Assembly: GCA_016840305.1 (NCBI GenBank)
Contig: JAEOSP010000445.1
Coordinates: 1 to 22,352 of the forward strand
Direction: 5' to 3'
DNA from: Candidatus Hodarchaeota archaeon
Lineage (GTDB): Archaea; Asgardarchaeota; Heimdallarchaeia; Hodarchaeales; Hodarchaeaceae
DNA: 22,352 nt
The notes beneath the pieces are model-generated. The model was not told where the DNA came from. It saw nothing but the letters and a program-made list of their open reading frames with translations, and ran no database searches. The translations under genes were made by a program, and so were the position numbers. This document shows positions 14,481-21,999 of the stretch, in pieces (positions within the stretch are counted from its first letter, which is position 1; each line of letters starts with the position of its first letter).

Positions 14481-15689
14481 ATGATAATTACTCGTACTGA
14501 ACAAATCTGGATAAAACCGCATAAAACCCTTTCATGGTTATGTCATCTATCAAAAAACCTTTATAATGAAGGTAATTATCAAATCCGTCAGGAGTTCTTT
14601 AAAACCAATAAATAGATTCGATATAATTCCCTGTACCATGAAATAAAAACCTCCAGCAACTATCAACAGCTACCCGCAAAGACTGCTCAACAGGTATTGA
14701 GAATCCTTGATAGAAACTGGAAATCGTTTTTCAATGCTCTTGAAGTCTGGCAAAAGGATCAATCAAAATTCAAGGCTGAACCAAGAATGCCTAAATACAA
14801 GCTAAAGAATGGAGAGTTTTTACTGGTTTTCACCAACCAACAGGTGAAATTAAAAGATGGCTTCTTGTTCTTTCCCAAAAAAGTAGGTTTTAAAGTAAAA
14901 ACCAGACTCCCTGACATAACAGACATCAGAGAAGCACGACTTATTCCTAAAGGGGTAGGTTATATGGTAGAAATTGTCTATCAGAAGATTATTAGTCCTG
15001 ATCCTTTGAACAAAGATAAAATCATTGCTATTGATTTAGGGGTACGCAACCTCATAACTACTGTTAATAACAATGGTTTAAAACCGTTTGTTATTAAAGG
15101 TGGGGCTGTTAAATCCATTAATCAATATTATAACAAAGAAAAAGCTAGAATTCAATCGGTTTATGACCGTCAAGGGATAAAAACAGGTAAAAAACTGCAA
15201 CGATTGACCAATAACCGTAATAAGAAAATCCATGACTATTTTCACAAAACTAGTCGAAAAATCATTGATTATTGTATATTGAATGACATTGGAACAGTCG
15301 TTATTGGTTATAACCCCGATTGGAAACAAAACTGTCACCTTGGGAAGAGGAATAACCAGAATTTTGTCACCATTCCTTTTTACAAGTTAATTCAACAATT
15401 AGACTATAAAGCTGAAGAACAGGGAATAGCGGTCATTAGACAAGAAGAAAGCCATTCTAGTAAATGTTCTTTCTTGGATAATGAACCCATAAGACACCAT
15501 GACAAATATCAAGGAAAAAGGATTAATAGAGGACTATTTAGATCTAAGAAAGGCATTATTATTAATGCTGATGTTAATGATAGCCATAATATCCTTAAGA
15601 AAGCATTCCTAAACGCTTTTACTGCTGACAGGATAGAGGATGTAGGGTTACATCCGACACGACGGAGACTAGGTTCGGTAACGAGCTAG
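14481..15689 (+). pseudogene. tnpB: IS200/IS605-type TnpB RNA-guided nuclease with one in-frame TAG
   Basis: The reading frame from ATG 14481 to TAG 15687-15689 spans 402 residues but holds a TAG at 14613-14615 (codon 45). Around it the text is normal for TnpB: FKTNK, stop, IRYNSLYHEIKTSSNYQQLP, then AQQVLRILDRNWKSFF. Relatives usually have Trp there (KW.RYN), so TGG-to-TAG fits. The RuvC core is intact: IAIDLGVRNLIT (first Asp), IRQEESHSSKCSFLDNE (Glu) and INADVNDSHNILKK (last Asp). The zinc ribbon is reduced, with only one Cys in that region, as in a TnpB branch with SKCSFLDNE and GKRINRGLF motifs. A truncated product from a start after the TAG would lack the N-terminal part that reads the target-adjacent motif. 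No TnpA is present, so the unit would be non-autonomous. Confidence 0.85.
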
Positions 15690-15740
15690 TTGATGACCTC
15701 ATGTGAATATAATTGACTATCTTTTTAGCAATTATAATAA
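15640..15740 (+). mobile_element. Probable right end / omega-RNA region of the TnpB element
   Basis: In IS200/IS605 units the guide (omega) RNA overlaps the 3' end of tnpB and the transposon right end. Here the last tnpB codons are GC-rich with local pairing potential, followed by TTGATG at 15690 and an exact 8-bp inverted repeat, TATAATTG (15708-15715) and CAATTATA (15729-15736), with a T-rich loop. This could be the right-end hairpin or a terminator. The exact boundary is not determined. Confidence 0.3.
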
Positions 15741-15869
15741 CCTTTATTCCGTTTAGAATAATAATGATTAATAAATGAGGAAAAATTCATTACATTCATC
15801 TATCACTCCTATTAGAGTTAAAAAGATGTAAAAATCTTGATAAAAAAGTAATTAAATCTTATTCGTCAT

Positions 15870-15877
15870 TTAAAAGA
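15870..15877 (+). promoter_or_regulatory. TATA box for nadC
   Basis: TTTAAAAG is located about 25 bases before the ATG at 15895, with no Shine-Dalgarno, consistent with a leaderless transcript. A second AT-rich element (GTTTATAAAC, 15885-15894) is too close to the start to serve as TATA. Confidence 0.4.
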
Positions 15878-15894
15878 ATATTTCGTTTATAAAC

Positions 15895-16770
15895 ATGAAA
15901 TGGGTGAATATTTTGTCCTACCTCCCTGAAAAAGTGCTTGAAAAAAAGCTTCTTTTATTTCTTCAAGAAGACATCGGCTTTGGAGATATTACTGGTGAAG
16001 TTGTACCAGAGAAATATGTAACAGCTCTCATTGTCGCTAAAGAACATGGAGTTCTCTGTGGCGTAGAATTTGCAGTAATTTTACTAAAATCATTAGATCT
16101 CAAATATCATATAAATAAGAAGGATGGAGACTTGATTGTTCCAAACGATTTGATTTTTACTGTTGAAGGTAGTAGTAAACTTATTCTTATCGTAGAAAGA
16201 ACTATTTTAAACCTTTTAATGCGACTATCAGGTATTTCAACGCAGACTAAAATGTACGTAGACATTGTAAAAAGGTCTAAAAAGCCAATTGTTATCGCAT
16301 CCACGCGAAAAACCACTCCAGGACTTAGATATTTTGAGAAATACGCTGTAAAGATAGGAGGAGGCGACCCTCACCGATGGAATCTATCTGATTCCATTTT
16401 AATAAAAGAAAATCATCTGGTACTTTTTCACAATGAGAGTATCAAAGAAATAGTCACGAAGTTTAAGCAAGTGTCATCTTTCACCAAAAAAATTGATATA
16501 GAGGTTGAATCAATTAAAGAATTTGAGGAAGTTCTTGAATCTGATCCAGATATCATTATGCTAGACGACTTCACTCCTGATCAAGTAAATGAATCGATAA
16601 AAATACTGAATAGAAATAAATTGAGTAAAAAACCTCTTATAGAAATAAGTGGAGGAATTTCCGCCGATAATATTAAGAATTATCTTCTTCCTGGAGTTGA
16701 TATAATATCGATTGGTGCATTAACCCATTCAGTAAAATCTATAGATTTTTCTTTAAAAATTCAATCATAA
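15895..16770 (+). CDS. nadC: Nicotinate-nucleotide pyrophosphorylase (carboxylating)
   Basis: 291 residues. The enzyme converts quinolinate and PRPP to nicotinate mononucleotide, CO2 and pyrophosphate in de novo NAD synthesis. Seen: EDIGFGDITGEVVP near the N-terminus, ERTILNLLMRLSGIST, then ASTRKTTPGLRYFEKYAV and GGGDPHRWNLSDSILIKENH, which contain the substrate-binding Arg, Lys and His residues, IDIEVES, IMLDDF and ISGGI with VDIISIGALTHS, the phosphate-binding end of the barrel. The length is normal. Other NAD genes (nadA, nadB) are not in the window. It is followed after 26 bases by a small membrane protein gene. Confidence 0.96.
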   Translation: MKWVNILSYLPEKVLEKKLLLFLQEDIGFGDITGEVVPEKYVTALIVAKEHGVLCGVEFAVILLKSLDLKYHINKKDGDLIVPNDLIFTVEGSSKLILIVERTILNLLMRLSGISTQTKMYVDIVKRSKKPIVIASTRKTTPGLRYFEKYAVKIGGGDPHRWNLSDSILIKENHLVLFHNESIKEIVTKFKQVSSFTKKIDIEVESIKEFEEVLESDPDIIMLDDFTPDQVNESIKILNRNKLSKKPLIEISGGISADNIKNYLLPGVDIISIGALTHSVKSIDFSLKIQS

Positions 16771-16796
16771 ATTAATTGATAAATGATGGAAGAAAA

Positions 16797-17030
16797 ATGA
16801 CTAAAATTAATCTAGTTCTCACCCTCCGTGGAATATTTATCGCAATATGCTCAACCCTTATTATCAGCTTCATGGTTCTCATACTCGGACCAGTTCTCCC
16901 CTTCATTGTTTTTAATAATTTTACATCTATGCTTTTAGTGTGTTTAGTATTTTTTCTGACTTTAATTACTTATTTTGTGTTACCAGCCGAATTTTTAGAC
17001 CAAGAAAAACAAAATGATTCATCAACTTGA
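16797..17030 (+). CDS. Small two-helix membrane protein, unknown function
   Basis: 77 residues from ATG 16797. Two hydrophobic helices are plain: GIFIAICSTLIISFMVLILG and SMLLVCLVFFLTLITYFVL, joined by a short PVLPFIVFNNF segment; the C-terminus is polar (EFLDQEKQNDSST). ATG 16797 is chosen because GGAAG lies just upstream; a TTG at 16776 would add seven residues. No family is recognised. Its position between nadC and an acetyltransferase gene on the same strand suggests co-transcription, nothing more. Confidence 0.65.
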   Translation: MTKINLVLTLRGIFIAICSTLIISFMVLILGPVLPFIVFNNFTSMLLVCLVFFLTLITYFVLPAEFLDQEKQNDSST

Positions 17031-17078
17031 TAAAACCTTCAGAATGAGTTTAACATAATTGTAATTGAGGATCTTTAA

Positions 17079-17798
17079 ATGACAGAACAACAATTTATCT
17101 CAAAATATGCAAATATTAAGTCGAAAAATATTGCATACTCTGCTTGTATTTTTGGCCCTTCAATGGTTGATGAAAATTCGATAATAGACCCTTCTGTAAT
17201 TATTGGATACCCTATTCGTTCAAAAACAAAGCTTATTTCTCAGAATGAACAAGCTCTCCCGCTTGAAGCTTTGTATGATGAATCATCTTCGGGTTCAAAA
17301 ATTGGAAAAAGAAATCATATTAGATCCTTTTCTACTATTTATGAAGACACTCAACTTGCTGATGATGTTGAAACTGGCACCCATGTAATAATTAGAGAAA
17401 AATGTCAAATAGGATCAGGAAGCATTATTGGTAGTGCAACCATTATTGACGGAGATGTTATAATTGGAAAAAACGCACGTATCCAATCTCATAATTTTAT
17501 TCCTCCTAAAATCAGAATTGGTGACAACGTATTTCTTGGTCCAAGTGTTCGTTTCGCAAATGATGGTTATCCTGTAAGTAGTAGGTTAATTGAAACCGTT
17601 CTTAAAGATCATGCTGTAATTGGAATTGCTTCGATAATTTTGCCTGGAATTGTTATAGGTGAGAGATCTGTCGTAGCAGCAGGATCAGTCGTTACTAAAG
17701 ATGTTCCGAGTGATACGGTTGTACTAGGTTCCCCGGCAAAAACAATAATGACAAAAGAAGAGTACAATCAGAAGAAAACATCATATGAGAACCAATAG
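17079..17798 (+). CDS. Left-handed beta-helix acyltransferase (WbpD-like sugar N-acetyltransferase)
   Basis: 239 residues dominated by hexapeptide repeats forming a left-handed beta-helix: SVIIGYP, GSKIGKRNHIRSFSTIY, IGSGSIIGSATIIDGDVIIG, IGDNVFLGPSVRF, HAVIGIASIILPGIVIGERS and VVAAGSVVTKDVPSDTVVLGSPAK. The last block is the standard closing of WbpD/NeuD-type N-acetyltransferases, which use acetyl-CoA to modify amino sugars on nucleotide carriers. A role in making an acetamido-uronic or similar sugar for surface glycans is inferred; a plain serine-type or phenylacetate-type hexapeptide transferase is less likely. GAGGA lies about 8 bases before the ATG. The converging genes downstream include a sugar-phosphate nucleotidyltransferase, in keeping with this role. 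Confidence 0.82.
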   Translation: MTEQQFISKYANIKSKNIAYSACIFGPSMVDENSIIDPSVIIGYPIRSKTKLISQNEQALPLEALYDESSSGSKIGKRNHIRSFSTIYEDTQLADDVETGTHVIIREKCQIGSGSIIGSATIIDGDVIIGKNARIQSHNFIPPKIRIGDNVFLGPSVRFANDGYPVSSRLIETVLKDHAVIGIASIILPGIVIGERSVVAAGSVVTKDVPSDTVVLGSPAKTIMTKEEYNQKKTSYENQ

Positions 17799-17826
17799 TG
17801 GTCAACATTGAGGATTTTCTTAATAG

Positions 17827-18126
17827 TTATTTATTTGGACATGTACAGGGAGATTTTCCGCATTTTGGACAGATTTTAGGATATTTGGTCCAGATAACTT
17901 CCTCCAGATCAATATCAAGTAGATTGCACACAGAACATAGCCATGCAAATACATCAGCAATCTCTTCTTCGACTGATGAAAGGTCTTTCTTTAGATAAGC
18001 ATCAACCAATTCGCCTTCTTCTGACTGTAACCATAACAATGTTTTATCCAAACCACGTTTCTGATCTCTTTCAAGATAAAGGTCTTTCATGAGGCTTTGA
18101 AATTCCTTGATTGTACCATTTGTCAA
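17827..18126 (-). CDS. MazG-like nucleotide pyrophosphohydrolase with C-terminal Cys cluster
   Basis: 99 residues, an all-alpha NTP pyrophosphatase of the MazG/MazG-like family. The metal-binding motif is present: E36xxE39 in SEEGELVDAY and E55xxD58 in EEEIADVFAWL, 15 residues apart. Such enzymes hydrolyse non-canonical or excess NTPs to NMP and pyrophosphate. The unusual part is the C-terminus, CPKCGKSPCTCPNK, with cysteines at 86, 89, 94 and 96 that could bind one zinc ion; a typical MazG-like protein ends soon after the last helix. TTG at 18126 is preceded by AGGAG (about 11 bases). It lies 14 bases after the nucleotidyltransferase stop on the same strand, so the two are probably co-transcribed. 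Confidence 0.85.
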   Translation of the reverse strand: MTNGTIKEFQSLMKDLYLERDQKRGLDKTLLWLQSEEGELVDAYLKKDLSSVEEEIADVFAWLCSVCNLLDIDLEEVIWTKYPKICPKCGKSPCTCPNK

Positions 18127-18140
18127 GATATTAGGAGCTC

Positions 18141-19157
18141 CTATGAAAATTGAATATTGGAATTATCACCAATGCTGAAATCTGATAATCCCCCGACTAG
18201 TTTCACCTCATCCCCAATAATTGAGTCATTTAAATTGACATTTTTAATACTAGTACGATTGCCAATAATTGAAGATGAAAGAATTCCTCTTTCGATTGTT
18301 GTCCCTGAAGCTATACTAACATAGGGACCGATTATCGAATTGCTGATGTGACAATCCTCTTGTATTGCAACTGGATGGATGAGAATGCTGTTTTCGATTT
18401 TACTGTGAATTTCAGATTTTTCCTTTTTGGATAGAATAAATTTGTTAGCATCGAGTAAAGACTCTTTTTTACCACAATCATACCATTTTCCTGAGTTAAT
18501 TGTTCCAAATGTGAAACCATTGTCAACCATGTGTTGTAACGCATCAGTTAGCTGAATTTCACCTCCCGCTCCTTTGGAATCTGATGTTACAATTGTTTCA
18601 AGAGCTTTTAGAAGATCTTTGGAGTTTCTAATTATATAAATCCCAGTTATAGCTTTATTAGACTCAGGTATCTTGGGTTTTTCCACTAAGCGTACGGCTA
18701 CGGGGGATTTTTGCTTGGTAATTACAACTCCATATGCTTGAGGGTTAGAAACTTCTTTAATGGTTAAAGCTCCTGTCCAAGAGGGATGCTTCTCAAATGT
18801 CTCTAGCATATCCTTGAATGATTTTTCATAAATGCTATCTCCCAGTGCAATGAGGACTGATTCTTCATCCAAGAATTCAGATGCCATATAAACAGCATGT
18901 CCAAGCCCTTTGCGCTCTTTCTGCTCTAAGAATGTCAATTTACATTTATCTGAAAACCGATTTGTTATGTATTGAATTAATTTCTCCTTTTCATATCCAA
19001 CGATTATGATTATATCTTTAATACCAGCGTCTATTACTTGATTTATAATATGAGCAATAATTGGGTGATTTCCCAGTGGTAATAATGCTTTTGGCTTAGC
19101 ATGGGTATGTGGACGGAGTCTCGTTCCTTTTCCTGCTGCAGGTATGATGCATCTCAC
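18141..19157 (-). CDS. Sugar-1-phosphate nucleotidyltransferase with left-handed beta-helix tail (RmlA/GlmU-like)
   Basis: 338 residues. The N-terminal domain has the nucleotidyltransferase signature IPAAGKGTRLRPHTHAKPKA (5-24), then KALLPLGNHPI, ALGDSIYE with the metal-binding Asp, VRLVEKP and KWYDCGKKESLLDANK. Residues about 250-338 are hexapeptide repeats (ISNSIIGPYVSIASGTTIER, SSSIIGNRTSIKN, DSIIGDEVKLVGG). This layout is seen in archaeal glucose-1-phosphate thymidylyltransferase-like enzymes and in GlmU-like uridylyltransferases. It should make a UDP- or dTDP-sugar for glycan synthesis; the sugar and base cannot be read from sequence. The helix tail is too short and lacks the usual acetyltransferase residues, so it is probably structural or regulatory. 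GAGGAC precedes the ATG. It is divergent from the ALG7-like gene across 132 bases. Confidence 0.85.
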   Translation of the reverse strand: MRCIIPAAGKGTRLRPHTHAKPKALLPLGNHPIIAHIINQVIDAGIKDIIIIVGYEKEKLIQYITNRFSDKCKLTFLEQKERKGLGHAVYMASEFLDEESVLIALGDSIYEKSFKDMLETFEKHPSWTGALTIKEVSNPQAYGVVITKQKSPVAVRLVEKPKIPESNKAITGIYIIRNSKDLLKALETIVTSDSKGAGGEIQLTDALQHMVDNGFTFGTINSGKWYDCGKKESLLDANKFILSKKEKSEIHSKIENSILIHPVAIQEDCHISNSIIGPYVSIASGTTIERGILSSSIIGNRTSIKNVNLNDSIIGDEVKLVGGLSDFSIGDNSNIQFS

Positions 19158-19289
19158 GAATTTGTCCTCTTTTGATTACTTCTGAAATAACGTGAATTTA
19201 ACTACTTAAGATTACAATAGTTAAATCCTTTTAATCAATTCTTCGCATCATGAGAACGAGAAGAAATCCTTTTCACAAAGGTTTAAACT

Positions 19290-20324
19290 ATGATATCTTT
19301 CTTAATCATTCCAACGATTATATCTTCCGTTTTGATTTCTGCTGTACTCACACGTATCTTAATTCCTTGGGTATTAAGGTCATCTCTCGATCGAGGAATT
19401 ACAACGGTAGATGCTCATAAAAAAAATAATCCTATAATTGCCGAAGCAGGAGGTTTAGCTCCATTACTAGCATTTATCTTCACAGTACTAGCTATTGTTT
19501 TCGGTTGGGCGTACCTAACCCAACTTGAAGTTTTTCCGTTTTCGCAAGTTTTAAAGGATCAAGCTTTTGAGCCGCTTCTAGCTGGGGTATTAAGTGTCGT
19601 AATCGCAGGATTGATAGGTTTTCTAGACGATGTTTTCAAAATTAGATGGCGAGATAAAATTCTACTTGGATTCCTTCCTGCTATTCCATTGATGGCATTA
19701 AAAGTAGGAGACAGTGTCATTAATTTAGGGTTTCTTGGGATAATCGACTTCACATTTGCGGGCTTAAACCTATATAGTTTAATTATAATTCCTCTTGCAA
19801 TAAATTTCGCTTTTAATTCTTTCAATATGTTAGCTGGTTTCAACGGATTAGAAACAGGAAATGGGGTTATATCATTAATTGGAGTTCTATTTATTTCATT
19901 CTTGGTCAACGATCCGATTGTTTCATTATTTGCTTCAGCTTTGCTGGGTGGTTTCTTGGTTTTGCTTAGATATAATTGGTTTCCAGCAAAAATCTTGGTT
20001 GGAGATACAGGTACCCTAACTCTTGGGACTGGAATTATTGTAGCGTTGATAATTGGGAATATGAATCGAATCGCAGTAGGAGCGTTTGGGTTACATTTCA
20101 TCAATTTCAGCATGTTTTTGGTGTACCTAGCCACCAAACAAAAAGCAAAGATCGCTACTATTGACGAAAATGAAAATATCGTTGCTCCATGTCCTTACAC
20201 TGTTTACTGGATAATTCCTTACTTTTTTGACAATATTAATGAGAGAAAAAATGTAATTATCATTTTACTCATTCATTCTGCTATCCTAATGCTTGTACTA
20301 CTACTCTCCTTACCATCATACTAA
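19290..20324 (+). CDS. Polyprenyl-phosphate GlcNAc-1-phosphate transferase (ALG7/AglH-like, GT4)
   Basis: 344 residues with about ten membrane helices. Family motifs are present: GFLDDVFKIRWRDKILLGFL (the cytosolic DD-containing loop), NSFNMLAGFNGLETGNG (the substrate loop; eukaryotic DPAGT1 has NxxNxxAGxNGxE) and AKILVGDTGTLTLGTGI (GDTGT). The enzyme transfers a sugar-phosphate, usually GlcNAc-1-P, from a UDP-sugar to dolichyl phosphate, starting lipid-linked oligosaccharide assembly for N-glycosylation. The NxLAGFNGLE form is closer to eukaryotic ALG7 and archaeal AglH than to bacterial MraY or WecA. A nucleotidyltransferase that could supply the sugar donor is divergent from it, and elp3 follows 17 bases downstream on the same strand. 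Confidence 0.92.
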   Translation: MISFLIIPTIISSVLISAVLTRILIPWVLRSSLDRGITTVDAHKKNNPIIAEAGGLAPLLAFIFTVLAIVFGWAYLTQLEVFPFSQVLKDQAFEPLLAGVLSVVIAGLIGFLDDVFKIRWRDKILLGFLPAIPLMALKVGDSVINLGFLGIIDFTFAGLNLYSLIIIPLAINFAFNSFNMLAGFNGLETGNGVISLIGVLFISFLVNDPIVSLFASALLGGFLVLLRYNWFPAKILVGDTGTLTLGTGIIVALIIGNMNRIAVGAFGLHFINFSMFLVYLATKQKAKIATIDENENIVAPCPYTVYWIIPYFFDNINERKNVIIILLIHSAILMLVLLLSLPSY

Positions 20325-20341
20325 TTTGAGGATTATCTCAT

Positions 20342-21952
20342 ATGAGCAAAAAGTCAGATGACATAGTAGCAATTGAGGAATTAGCTCTTTCATTACTCAA
20401 AGACCCAAAACCGAGTAAGAAAATATTACAGAGCTTAAAAAGAGACATTGCTAAAAAATATCGTCTTAATCGCTTTATACGAAATTCAGAAATTCTAGAA
20501 CAGTTGGATTTCATACAAACACTATCTTCCGAGGATAAAGCATTTTTACATGATTTCCTGCTCGTAAGGAAAGTCAGGACGATTAGTGGTATTGCAGTTG
20601 TAGCGGTCATGACAAAACCATCACCCTGCCCTGGCAAGTGTATTTACTGTCCTGATATCCCTGGAGCTCCTAAATCTTATACTGGTAGAGAACCTGCTGC
20701 AATGCGAGGAGTTCAGAATGATTTTTTACCGAAAAAACAAGTAATTGCCCGTTTGAACCAATTAAAAGCAATAGGACACTCACTTGATAAAATCCACCTT
20801 GTAATTATGGGCGGAACGTTTTTATCGACTCCAGATGAATATCAAAAGCATTTTACTAAAGAATGTTTAGATGGAATTAACAACGAAAGAAATTTTACTT
20901 TAGAAAAAGCAAAAAAATCATCAGAAAGAAGTTTACGGCGAAATGTTGGAATTACATTCGAAACACGACCAGATTATTGCAAACCTGTTCATGTAAATCG
21001 TATGTTAGATTTGGGAGGAACATGGGTTGAAATCGGAGTCCAATCACTATCTGATAAAGTATTGAAATTTGTCCAACGTCACCACACGAAGAAAGATGTT
21101 GAAAATGCTCTTCGTTATGCTCGTGATGGTGGTTTGAAGGTTACGGTTCATATGATGCCAAATCTCTTCCAATCGCCTGAGGAGGATGTTAAAATGTTCG
21201 ATGAACTCTACTCCGATTCAAAGTTTATACCTGATGCTGTTAAGATATACCCTACTCTAGTAATTCCAAATACCAAGTTGTTCAAAATGTGGCAGAAAAA
21301 AGAATACTCTCCGTATAGTTCGGATCTCGTTGTTGAAACTATTTCAAGAATTAAAGAAATTACTCCACCTTTTGTTCGAATTCAACGAGTACAACGGGAT
21401 ATTCCTGCATATTTAATAACAGATGGAATACGTTATGGAAATTTAAGAGAGAAGGCGGAAGAATTACTTCATAAACGCAAAGGTTCCTGTTCATGCATTC
21501 GTTGTAGAGAAGTGGGACATCAAACAATACGAAATGACAATTCATGGCAGAAGAAAGAGAAGCAGTTCAAAATTCATTCGTATGAAGCATCTCAAGGGAT
21601 AGAACACTTCATCTCGTACGAGACCGATGATTCAAAGACAATATTTGGTTTTTTACGGCTTCGTCAACCATCATCTTCTGTTTTTCGACCAGAACTCAAA
21701 GAACAACCAACTAGCATAATTCGGGAATTACATGTTTATGGAAGATTGGTTAATCTGGGAAAAATCCCACAAGAATTTGAATGGCAACATCGGGGTTTTG
21801 GTCAAAAAATGATTCAAATGGCCGAAGAATTATCACTTGAACGTGGATGTGAAAAAATTCTCGTAACATCAGGTTTAGGAGTCAAAGATTATTATAGAAA
21901 ATTTGGTTTTACCCAAGATGGACCATACATGAGCAAAAACCTTAAAAACTAG
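20342..21952 (+). CDS. elp3: Elp3-type tRNA uridine(34) acetyltransferase (radical SAM + GNAT)
   Basis: 536 residues. The enzyme uses acetyl-CoA and a radical SAM cluster to start xcm5U formation at the wobble uridine of tRNAs. The radical SAM cysteines are C96, C100 and C103 in SPCPGKCIYCPD, followed by SYTGREPAAMRG, VIMGGTFLSTPDEY, GITFETRPDYC, WVEIGVQSL and TVHMMPNL, all typical of Elp3. The C-terminal GNAT domain (about 400-536) shows IRELHVYGRLV, WQHRGFGQKMIQMAEE (acetyl-CoA loop) and GVKDYYRKFGF. Length and domain order match archaeal stand-alone Elp3, which works without the other Elongator subunits. GAGG precedes the ATG. It ends in TAG and is followed at once by AGGAGG without a gene after it. 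Confidence 0.97.
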   Translation: MSKKSDDIVAIEELALSLLKDPKPSKKILQSLKRDIAKKYRLNRFIRNSEILEQLDFIQTLSSEDKAFLHDFLLVRKVRTISGIAVVAVMTKPSPCPGKCIYCPDIPGAPKSYTGREPAAMRGVQNDFLPKKQVIARLNQLKAIGHSLDKIHLVIMGGTFLSTPDEYQKHFTKECLDGINNERNFTLEKAKKSSERSLRRNVGITFETRPDYCKPVHVNRMLDLGGTWVEIGVQSLSDKVLKFVQRHHTKKDVENALRYARDGGLKVTVHMMPNLFQSPEEDVKMFDELYSDSKFIPDAVKIYPTLVIPNTKLFKMWQKKEYSPYSSDLVVETISRIKEITPPFVRIQRVQRDIPAYLITDGIRYGNLREKAEELLHKRKGSCSCIRCREVGHQTIRNDNSWQKKEKQFKIHSYEASQGIEHFISYETDDSKTIFGFLRLRQPSSSVFRPELKEQPTSIIRELHVYGRLVNLGKIPQEFEWQHRGFGQKMIQMAEELSLERGCEKILVTSGLGVKDYYRKFGFTQDGPYMSKNLKN

Positions 21953-21979
21953 GAGGATCTCAAGAAAAAGTTGGTAGGA

Positions 21980-21999
21980 TAGCTTTTTTTTGTTCTAGC
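21980..21999. terminator. Poly-T tract between elp3 and the convergent oxidoreductase gene
   Basis: A run of eight T lies at about 21984-21991, flanked by AGCT on both sides. It stands between two convergent genes and would end elp3 transcription on the plus strand. Confidence 0.4.

Noticed and set aside
1705..14615. Stop-codon reassignment or recoding (TGA or TAG read as an amino acid)
   Set aside because: TGA ends the GTPase gene at 4213 and the gene at 14470, and TAG ends tnpB and elp3, so both are normal stops here; two isolated nonsense changes in broken genes are simpler.
19559..20137. 192-residue minus-strand open frame
   Set aside because: It lies wholly inside the clearly coding ALG7-like gene and has no recognisable domain or ribosome-binding site.
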